Shown here: one piece after another, positions 41,901-53,900 of the stretch
Layout: each line of letters opens with the position of its first letter
Numbering within the stretch: the stretch's first letter is position 1
NCBI GenBank assembly: GCA_021014325.1
Contig: CM037470.1
Location: 3,995,647-4,059,646 of the forward strand
Length of the DNA: 64,000 bases
DNA from: Plazaster borealis
Taxonomy: Eukaryota; Echinodermata; Asteroidea; Forcipulatida; Labidiasteridae
Direction: 5' to 3'
Program-made: the position numbers and the translations under genes
Notes under the pieces: generated by a model
Databases searched by the model: none
What the model was told of the DNA's origin: nothing
The model's input: the letters and a program-made list of their open reading frames with translations, nothing else

Positions 41901-44900
41901 CTGAGTTGGACAATGATACTTTCTGTAAATCTGCATTACGTCTCTTGCATGTAGTTAAACATTGCTGTGTGTAAATGCCCATTATTGGCTGTGATTCACC
42001 TGAGAGACAGAAGTGCAAGTTCCATCACCTACTGCTGCAATACGTATCAAAAAAATGCCCCAGAGTTGTGAATTATAATGAATAGGTGTTTGACTGGTGG
42101 CAGTGGGTTCGACCGATAGTGCAATCTGATCGAACGGAACCAGTATTCCCTTACAAAAAAGTTCTATAGAATTCTATAAAAAAAAGCTATAGAATTTCTA
42201 TAAAAAATTCTATAGAAAAATGTATAGAATATCTATACAAAATTTCTATACAAATTCTATACAAATTCTATACAATCTCTATAGAAAATCTAGGTTTCTT
42301 TAGAATTTCTATAGAATTTCTATACGATTGTATAGAAAATTGGGCCACTTTTCTAAAGAATTTCTATAAGAACAATGTATAGATTTCGATAGGACAATGT
42401 ATAGAATTCTATGTTTATATTTCTATAGAACAAAATGTACATGTTCAATGGAACAATGTATAGAGTTTTATAGAACATAGTTCTATAGAACATCCTGTAG
42501 AATAATTTATCAATTTATTGATGTCATTTTCCCGTTTTATGTCCACATTAAGCCCGTTATAATTAGTTTAAGTAATTAGTGTATTATTATACGTTGTTAA
42601 TTCATATTTAGTAGTTATGTTATTTTATTTATGAAACTACCTACATTCTACAGTCATTGTAACCTATATACTTCCTACTGCACACCATGTCATATATATT
42701 CGGTCCAGAATCCATAGACTTTGTAGTCATAGTTAAACCTTTTTAATTAAAACTGTTCAATTTTTAAATCACCTTGTACAAAGTACAAATCATTTGTTGT
42801 GCTTCTGATGTACTTGTTTTTTTAAAGACAAATGTGAACACAAAAGTACAAAAACTAACATTAAATATAACTAAATTCAACCAAATCGTATGAAATTTGT
42901 TAAGAAAACTCACAAACCTTTACTTCTAAGCCCCGCCTACAAAATTTGCATAATGTCAACGTTGGCCCAATGTATAGAGTTATATAATACAATGTATAGA
43001 GTTCTATAGAACAATGTATAGATTTCTATAGGACAATGTATAGAGTTCTATAATACAATGTACAGAGTTCTATGTTTATAATTCTATATAACAAAATATA
43101 CATGTTCAATGGATCAATTTATAGAGTTTTATAGAACGTAGTTGTATAGAATATCCTGTAGAAAAATGTATTAAGTTCTACAGAGAAATGTATAGAAATA
43201 GAACGTAAAGAGCCGTTTATTTGGACATGGCTTTAACTTTATAAATAGTTTTTTAAAAAACTCTCCACATTGTTGTACAGTCTATATACTTTCCTATAAA
43301 TTGTTCTAATGAATTCTATGAACTTTTCGAATGAATTTAATACATTGCTGGACTTTTCAGTTGCTAGGACTTGTCAGTGATCTGACCAAAACCACTGCTG
43401 AAGCCATTAAACCGGACATGGCTTTAACTTGATAAATAATTTTTTAGAACTATCCGCATTGTTCTACAGAAGTCCTTATTCTCTCCTATAAATTGTTCTA
43501 ATGAATTCTTTGAACTTTTCTAATGAATTAATACATTGCTGGACTAAGATGTACATATTTATTGTAGACAAAATTAAACACAATTACAACCCAAATAATA
43601 CAAAATACAAATTAAAATGTGTTAGTTGATTCACTTAGTTTGCAGCTCAGTTTTAAACTACATGTATCAGTAATAAATTTTTGATAGACATTTTTCTCTT
43701 TTGTATAATTGTATTAAATATTTTCTGTACTGACAATTTGCTTCAATTTTTGGTAGAATTCTATAGAGAATTTTCTCTATAGAGAATTTGCTTTCTACAA
43801 TACTTGGTAGAATTCTATAGAGAATTTTCTCTAAAGAGAATTTGCTTTCTACAATACTTGGTAGAATTCTATAGAGAATTTTCTCTATAGAGAATTTGCT
43901 CTTACTAGATTTCTATAGAAATCTATTAAACATTTTCTCTACTGACAATTTGCTTCAATATTTGATAGAATTCTATAGAGAATTTTCTCTATAGAGAAGT
44001 TGCTCTTAGATTTCTATAGAAATCTATTAAACATTTTCTCTACTGACAATTTGCTTCAATATTTGATAGAATTCTATAGAGAATTTTCTCTATAGAGAAG
44101 TTGCTCTTAGATTTCTATAGAAATCTATTTAACATTTTCTCTACTGACAATTTGCTTCAATATTTGGTAGAATTCTATAGAGAATTTTCTCTATAGAGAA
44201 TTTGCTTTCAATACTTGGTAGAATTCTATAGAGTTGCTCTTATTATTTCTATAGAAATCTATAGCAAATCAATATTCTATAGATTTTGTTTTTACTTTCT
44301 ATAGATTTTCACAATTTCTATAGAGATATATAGAGCTCTATAAACCCTTCTATAGAGTTCTATAGAACTTTTTTGTAAGGGTTTCACTATTAGAGAAAAA
44401 CAAAATTATTTTTGCTACACAAATGCCAAACTTTTATCTTTTTAACTTTGTGACTCTTCAAGTAACACCTTTTTTTTATTGTTTGTGTATTTTGTAATCT
44501 CATTTGTTTATCGTTTTTGTATGAATTTTAAATTTATATTTTAATGCCTTCCGGTTATTGGCCATTTATTGCTGTTGGTTGGATCTTTAAATAAAAATTT
44601 AAAAAACACACAAATAAGATCAAAAAAGAGAATCTTTTTCTCCTCCACCTACAGAATCCACCACTGCTCCTACACCTACAAAATCCACCACTGCTCCTCC
44701 ACCTACAGAATCCACCACTGCTCCTCCACCTACAGAATCCACCACTGCTCCTCCACCTGCAGAATCCACCACTGCTCCTCTAACTACAGAATCCACCACT
44801 GCTCCTCCAACTACAGAATCCACCACTGCTCCTCCACCTACAGAACCCACAACTGCTCCTCCACCTACAGAACCCACCACTGCTCCTCCACCTACAGAAC

Positions 44901-47900
44901 CCACCACTGCTCCTCTACCTACAGAACCCACCACTGCTCCTCCACCTACAGAATCCACCAATGCTCCTCCACCTACAGAATCCACCACTGCTCCTCCAAC
45001 TACAGAATCCACCACTGCTCCTCCACCTATAGAACCCACCACTGCTCCTCCACCTACAGAATCCACCACTGCTCCTCCACCTACAGAACCCACCACTGCT
45101 CCTCCACCTACAGAATCCACCACTGCTCCTCCACCTGCAGAATCCACCACTGCTCCTCTAACTACAGAATCCACCACTGCTCCTCCAACTACAGAATCCA
45201 CCACTGCTCCTCCACCTACAGAACCCACAACTGCTCCTACACCTACAAAATCCACCACTGCTCCTCCACCTACAGAATCCACCACTGCTCCTCCACCTAC
45301 AGAATCCACCACTGCTCCTCCACCTGCAGAATCCACCACTGCTCCTCTAACTACAGAATCCACCACTGCTCCTCCACCTATAGAACCCACCACTGCTCCT
45401 CCACCTACAGAATCCACCACTGCTCCTCCACCTACAGAACCCACCACTGCTCCTCCACCTACAGAATCCACCAATGCTCCTCCACCTACAGAACCCACCA
45501 CTGCTCCTCTACCTACAGAACCCACCACTGCTCCTCCACCTACAGAATCCACCAATGCTCCTCCACCTACAGAATCCACCACTGCTCCTCCACCTACAGA
45601 ATCCACCACTGCTCCTCCACCTACAGAATCCACCACTGCTCCTCCACCTGCAGAATCCACCACTGCTCCTACACCTACAAAATCCACCACTGCTCCTCCA
45701 CCTACAGAATCCACCACTGCTCCTCCACCTACAGAATCCACCACTGCTCCTCCACCTGCAGAATCCACCACTGCTCCTCTAACTACAGAATCCACCACTG
45801 CTCCTCCAACTACAGAATCCACCACTGCTCCTCCACCTACAGAACCCACAACTGCTCCTCCACCTACAGAACCCACCACTGCTCCTCCACCTACAGAACC
45901 CACCACTGCTCCTCTACCTACAGAACCCACCACTGCTCCTCCACCTACAGAATCCACCAATGCTCCTCCACCTACAGAATCCACCACTGCTCCTCCAACT
46001 ACAGAATCCACCACTGCTCCTCCACCTATAGAACCCACCACTGCTCCTCCACCTACAGAATCCACCACTGCTCCTCCACCTACAGAACCCACCACTGCTC
46101 CTCCACCTACAGAATCCACCAATGCTCCTCCACCTACAGAACCCACCACTGCTCCTCTACCTACAGAACCCACCACTGCTCCTCCACCTACAGAATCCAC
46201 CAATGCTCCTCCACCTACAGAATCCACCACTGCTCCTCCAACTACAGAATCCACCACTGCTCCTCCACCTATAGAACCCACCACTGCTCCTCCACCTACA
46301 GAATCCACCACTGCTCCTCCACCTACAGAACCCACCACTGCTCCTCCACCTACAGAATCCACCAATGCTCCTCCACCTACAGAATCCACCACTGCTCCTC
46401 CAACTACAGAATCCACCACTGCTCCTCCACCTACAGAACCCACAACTGCTCCTCCACCTACAGAACCCACCACTGCTCCTCCACCTACAGAACCCACCAC
46501 TGCTCCTCTACCTACAGAACCCACCACTGCTCCTCCACCTACAGAATCCACCAATGCTCCTCCACCTACAGAATCCACCACTGCTCCTCCAACTACAGAA
46601 TCCACCACTGCTCCTCCACCTATAGAACCCACCACTGCTCCTCCACCTACAGAATCCACCACTGCTCCTCCACCTACAGAACCCACCACTGCTCCTCCAC
46701 CTACAGAATCCACCACTGCTCCTCCACCTGCAGAATCCACCACTGCTCCTCTAACTACAGAATCCACCACTGCTCCTCCAACTACAGAATCCACCACTGC
46801 TCCTCCACCTACAGAACCCACAACTGCTCCTACACCTACAAAATCCACCACTGCTCCTCCACCTACAGAATCCACCACTGCTCCTCCACCTACAGAATCC
46901 ACCACTGCTCCTCCACCTGCAGAATCCACCACTGCTCCTCTAACTACAGAATCCACCACTGCTCCTCCACCTATAGAACCCACCACTGCTCCTCCACCTA
47001 CAGAATCCACCACTGCTCCTCCACCTACAGAACCCACCACTGCTCCTCCACCTACAGAATCCACCAATGCTCCTCCACCTACAGAACCCACCACTGCTCC
47101 TCTACCTACAGAACCCACCACTGCTCCTCCACCTACAGAATCCACCAATGCTCCTCCACCTACAGAATCCACCACTGCTCCTCCACCTACAGAATCCACC
47201 ACTGCTCCTCCACCTACAGAATCCACCACTGCTCCTCCACCTGCAGAATCCACCACTGCTCCTACACCTACAAAATCCACCACTGCTCCTCCACCTACAG
47301 AATCCACCACTGCTCCTCCACCTACAGAATCCACCACTGCTCCTCCACCTGCAGAATCCACCACTGCTCCTCTAACTACAGAATCCACCACTGCTCCTCC
47401 AACTACAGAATCCACCACTGCTCCTCCACCTACAGAACCCACAACTGCTCCTCCACCTACAGAACCCACCACTGCTCCTCCACCTACAGAACCCACCACT
47501 GCTCCTCTACCTACAGAACCCACCACTGCTCCTCCACCTACAGAATCCACCAATGCTCCTCCACCTACAGAATCCACCACTGCTCCTCCAACTACAGAAT
47601 CCACCACTGCTCCTCCACCTATAGAACCCACCACTGCTCCTCCACCTACAGAATCCACCACTGCTCCTCCACCTACAGAACCCACCACTGCTCCTCCACC
47701 TACAGAATCCACCAATGCTCCTCCACCTACAGAACCCACCACTGCTCCTCTACCTACAGAACCCACCACTGCTCCTCCACCTACAGAATCCACCAATGCT
47801 CCTCCACCTACAGAATCCACCACTGCTCCTCCAACTACAGAATCCACCACTGCTCCTCCACCTATAGAACCCACCACTGCTCCTCCACCTACAGAATCCA

Positions 47901-50900
47901 CCACTGCTCCTCCACCTACAGAACCCACCACTGCTCCTCCACCTACAGAATCCACCAATGCTCCTCCACCTACAGAATCCACCACTGCTCCTCCAACTAC
48001 AGAATCCACCACTGCTCCTCCACCTATAGAACCCACCACTGCTCCTCCACCCACAGATTCCACCACTGCTCCTCCACCTACAGAATCCACCACTGCTCCT
48101 CCACCTACAGAATCCACCACTGCTCCTCCAACTACCACTCCTACTCCTGGTAATTCTCATTCAATTTGTTTTTCATATATTCTCTGCCAAAGAGAAAATT
48201 GCATTGCCCGTGTGAAAACGCAATTTAATCCCTAACGTTGTTGACAGGTGTATGTGGAAATTGTTTTCACCCAGCAAGTTGACATGTCATTATTGTGGGG
48301 AAAGGGACCAATTGAGATAATAAACTGACGTTTTATTGTTTGTATTTTCAAAATTACATTTCTTTACCTATAGCATTATATTTCAAAACAGTTAAATTGA
48401 ATTTCCTTTGTTTCCCTACATGTTATGTTGTGGTACCAGTAGGGCCTGTATAGGCCTAATACTGGCTTTCACTTGAAATCTAAACCACGGAGGGGAGGCC
48501 TGAGGCATTTGCGAAAGCTGTTTATACGCACAATGTTTTGATTTGATATAGGATTTCCTGGAAATTTTTGGCAAATAAGTGGCCAATTAAGACATCTTGT
48601 TAATCTATTTTGCACGAATGAAAGCTCCTTCAAAATGTTCACACCATAAATCGTTCAGTAATTCCTACGATGAAACTCGCTGTCATATTCCCTCTCAGAA
48701 ATATGTTACTTGAGGGAGCCCTAATTATTTGCACGATCACAGCATGTGAATCCATAGCCTGAACATCTGACGTCACACCTCGAGGCTCGTGAATAACGCC
48801 AGATACCAGCCAAATGTACCTTTGACCTCGCATCCATTCACATAGATTCCTAGTCACACACACGTGTACACGCATTACATTGTGTATAAACAACATTACA
48901 TACAAACATTATGTACACGCACACAGCATGCAGCAAATGATCAAAAAAGTTCCTGCTGCTGCTGTAAACACGTCACTTCGGAGCAGACCAATCATAACAC
49001 AGATACGGAAAGCTTACGTCACAGCACGCTTACCAAATTAAATCATTGTATCCAATGAAATCGCTGGGCCTGTAAGACCAGTGCCTGTCTTTATCCTTGC
49101 GGATAAAGACAAGGCATAGCCTCAAGGCAGTGCTTCTATTTTCATGTATTTTTTCCGAATTTTCAGGAGATATTGACCTGATGATTGATTTTAAAAAAAT
49201 GATGAATTTTAGGAAAACCCTGTAATAAAGAAATTCACAGAAAAGTCATTTGCAAGGCAAATAAATTACATTTATCATGTTCAAACATGATTTTTGCGCG
49301 TACAGAAGGTAAAATTAATTATATCGCCACTCGCCAACAACTGACGAGCAAAGGCCGATGTGGTGAAAATTTTGTCCTGCTGACTACTACTCGACCACAT
49401 TACATTTTAAATAAGTTAAAGGAAACTGGAGTCGTACAAAAAGTTATTTGAATGACCTTTGCTGAGGAATCGTAAGGAAATTGTTAACAAAATAAATATG
49501 GTATAGGACTTTCACTTTCTAAGTTTTCTCGTTGCTTCCAATGTGTGAAAACAATCTCATTTCACCTTAAAAATAAAGATAACACTTCATAAACATTCCA
49601 TGGCCGACTACAAATGTTGGGCGTTGATGCTAATTTTCGGGAAATAATCCAAGACTCAACTATTACACAAAATTTTCCACACTAAACAACCGCGTAACAT
49701 CAGTAGCACGTTGTAAGTTTGTAGGCGGTACGCGTTATCTGCACCCATGTCATAAATTATTTGAACACGATAGTTGTTGTGCCTGAAGGCATTTCTGATG
49801 TCTCTTTCATGTTGGTCAATATTATCGTGGATGGTTGGAACATTCTAAACCATCACACCACAAGACATGCTGTGGGGAAATTGTGATGCATGGTAACCGG
49901 AACCAGTATTTCAGTATGAGAAAAACTAAATTATTTTTGTAATCTCTTTTGTCTATTGGACCCTTCATACAGTGTATGCCAGATAATGTCCAATTAATAA
50001 TTTTAAAAAAAAGTGTTGTTGGGTCCAGTAACTCGGACTACACTACATCCTACCAGGGCTACAGGGCTACAGGGCTACCCTAACAGTAACAACAGTACTG
50101 TTGATGGATTTGGAGCAGTTCTTTGTCACTCCCTGCTTGGGGATTTTGATTCTTGTAGGGCATTTATACAGTGGTACCTACATGAGCATTCGCCATGGAC
50201 CCTGCATATTGCAGATAATGTCAAAATGTTAAAAGAGCCTTGTTGAGTCCAGTAACTCGGACGAGGTAGGACGTCAGTCTCCTCAGTGGCAGTGCAACGG
50301 AGACTGATGTCCTACTGCTGGCTAGGTAGCCCGAGACCTGGTGGTACTTGGTACTAGGATGCCATTCTTTGTTGCACAATGGAGGTAAAAAATACCTCTA
50401 TGGTCGCACTGCCTCCTGCGTCATTTTTAAATAAATCCCAATGCCATGAAAAATTCATCAAATTTGGTCATGGATTCATTCAAACATGGCAAGAGTTTTT
50501 GATAACCTGCAATCAAAATATGCATTGGTTATTGGCTGTGAACTTGTATCTTTGTTGAGTGCAAAGAAGAAACCTGCCCAAGTTTATAACTTGTTAACAG
50601 AAGTTTTGAACTTTCACAGTTTAAAACTTGTGCAGTTCAAAACTTGAGCAGACACGAGCCTTGAGCACATGTTTGGGGTGCGCACAAGTTTGGTAATAAT
50701 TAATCTTGCTTTTAGTACTAAACATAAGGGAGTGCATATCTTGCCGGCACTATGGCTAACCTTTGGTAAATTTATTTTTATAAGCTGGTTTATGTAAAGC
50801 GCCCTCTTTGACGTGTACACAAGTAGTCGACTTTATACAAGATTTTAAGACAGTTAAAAAGCGGTGATTCTGACCGCATTGATGTGAATCTTGCTTTTAT

Positions 50901-53900
50901 ATCGCACAACGAGATTAAAGAAAATCAACCTGATTAAAGAAAATCAACCTGGCTGCATAAAGAGGAGATTCCTGTCCTGGCACGGTTTTTCCCAATAGAC
51001 TGTGCAAGTCTCGCGCGCATTCGAACTTCTGGGACCATTGCGGTTCCAACCATATGGAGTTTTACGTGGGCGAGATTTTGTTTCGTCAATTATTTTAGTT
51101 TAACGTAGTTTATGACCATGAAAATTATCTGTTGTTGGGAATGTAAAACTTAGTGATAAAACATATGCAAGTAAAATTTATTCAACAATATAACTTACAG
51201 AGTCTATTGCATTAAGTTAATTGAATGTCTTTACGTTATCAAATCACTCATATTTTGTTCTTTCTCGTTTGTTGTTGAAACAATGTTTTTGTTTTGGCAG
51301 CTTGTTCACTGACCTGCTCAAATGGTGGGACGAAGAATGAGATGAACTGCAGTTGTTCGTGTGGTCAGTCATGGAGTGGAGCCACATGTTCAGGTAAAGT
51401 TTATATCCTGGCCTTGTGGTCTGGTGCACCGGACTTCAAGTTCTGATGGTACTCTGAAACAGGAATGACTGGGTACCTGATAGAGTAGGAATTTTGGTTG
51501 TGATTTAGTGGAAACACCTCACTAATGGCTGCCATCGTTTGTGCACCGGTATGTGGGTCCCCCTCACAATAAATTAACATGGACTGAAGGAAGATAATTG
51601 AAAACAGGGTGCTATCAGATGAAATTTCTGCACAATTCATCTTGTGGGGGACAGAATGTCTTGCCACACTGGCTGGATATGCCTCGAGATGGCATAGTAG
51701 AACTTAGTTGACTCACTGACTCCTGAAGACACTAACAAGGCACACTGTTTGAAACCTTGAGACCTGTCTCACCTCTTACTACTCTAATACTACTATCATC
51801 CGACAACATTACCTTCGGCTATCTGGTCATGTTTCCTGCCATAATTAGCCAGCTAATCAGGTCCTTATCTCGAATCCAGATGCCCCTTGTAAATCGTCAA
51901 GGCTGACACTGCTCTAGGTGTTCTATCTCTTTCTACACTATGCTTGATAGAGACAGATGGGTCATTACAGTAGTAGATGAACAAATGAATGAATGACTGA
52001 CTATGAATAAAACAACATTAAATTTCATTTGGCAATGTCTTTTCTTCTATTCATTAGTGTGTCCACTAACTACATCTTCGTGTCTGAATGGAGGGACTTT
52101 TGAGTCTAGAAACTGTGAATGTATATGCCCAATGACTCATTCTGGAGCAACGTGTCAAGGTAGCATTTCCGATACTCTTACATCAGGCTGATTATTGTGT
52201 TTCGCAAATTAAGACAACAATGTAAATGAATGTGCACAGACTCCCAAATGATAGAGCATTGAAGTTATTCTCTGTGTTTTGAAACATTGGGGCCACTTAG
52301 TGTATAACTTATCTACATTATGTTTTAACCACTGGTGGATATGGTTGAATGTACATGTACTCGTTATACAATTTGTTGATTTCTTGATTGGTCTCACCTT
52401 GGGTCCTTGTGGGGCATGACTCCACACAAAACAAATATTCATGTGGATTTTGGGTTTTGTTTTTTTCATTTGCCACCTAGCCCAATGTCACCTCCTACTG
52501 CTACACACTCTTTCATTGTCATTGGTTGAAAGACTCATCTGTAAATTAGGTTTGCACTATGTTCAGAAAGTTCTTTCACACATTATTTGACATGGGAAGG
52601 CTTGAAAATGCAAAAAAAATAGCACTGCAAGGCAATTGTACATGGTGTGACCATAGAAAATGTCCCCCTTGATTTCTACGCCATTAGTATATTAGATATG
52701 GGGAACAGTATTGGAGCATTATTGGGGTTAATTGCGCTAATTAATTAGATGTGTGGTTAAAAATCCAATCACGAAATTTAAACTGCAGTATCGATGATTC
52801 AAAAGAGTTAAAACTGTGGGCCATCGTTTTGTTTGTTTGTGTTTTGTTTCAATCATATTATTATGAAATATTGGCCTTTCTATAATTATAAGTTATTTTT
52901 ATTGTGTTCGAGTTTTCCAGATGACAGTATTTCATTTACTTGTAACCAATTTGTTACTTTTGTCAGATTCTGGCCCCTGTCTGGATAACGCCGGGTTGTG
53001 TTCACAAACTGGACAACAGTGCTTACCTGACACTAGTGCCCCATTCTACCGATGCCAGTGTAACACAATTGAAAGATATCTACAAAATGATAATGGGTCA
53101 TGCTCTCGTGAGTTACGCTTCAATATTCTATCCTCAGTTCTCCCTAGGGGACCTGAAGACGATAAAGAATACGTAAAGAATAAAAACAGAGAAAATAAGG
53201 GTGTTCAAACTTTCAAGGGCAAGGAACAACTTCTAAATCACCTTAACAAAAGCATGAAAAAGAAGAGCAAATAGGTTAAGACAATATTTAAGGTGTAAAA
53301 ATCCCTAAAACTTGGGGAAAAAAGGAGCTTATGTTTGAGGTCAGCCACTTGAAATGTATTTTCTGGTGTTTTTAAACCAGTGCTAAGAGCAAGAAGATTC
53401 GATAATAAGGGAAAAAAAAACAAAAAAAAACAACAACCAGGCAGAAGCACCATATAGTCAATGTGTAATTGTTATATGACTGTACTCTTTTCAAATCTTT
53501 GCTTTCAGAGAGACCAACAGTGCAGTTTTATGTTACCATTCTTCAGGATTTCAACCCTGCTTTTCTGTACCCATGGAGTGCGGCATTCAAGGCCCTGGCT
53601 GCAATTCTCGAGAGAACGGTAAACTAATTGCTTCAATAAATGTTGATAATATCTATAAGTTATTCATTTTGTTTAATTTTAGTCGTTTATTGATCCAAAA
53701 ATGTTTACTATTTTCTAATACAAAAGGAAATGTCAAATTATAAACCACAAGGGAAACTGAAAATTTTAAATGATTGGGGGTGGAACAAAGAAAAATTTAC
53801 TAGAGCGGGATTTGAACCAACGACATCCGGATCTATGTGCCGGCGCTCTACCAACTGAGGTATCTAGCCATATGTTGGCGGTCTCCCTATTTTGCCGATA

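Noticed and set aside
44620..48138. 1172-codon minus-strand ORF reading GGGAVVDSV repeats
   Set aside because: Complement of the same minisatellite; open only because the unit is a multiple of three.
44569..48153. 1194-codon plus-strand ORF reading TYRIHHCSS repeats
   Set aside because: Shadow frame of the 27-bp minisatellite. It does not join the signal-peptide or EGF exons, and its ATG lies in the intron.
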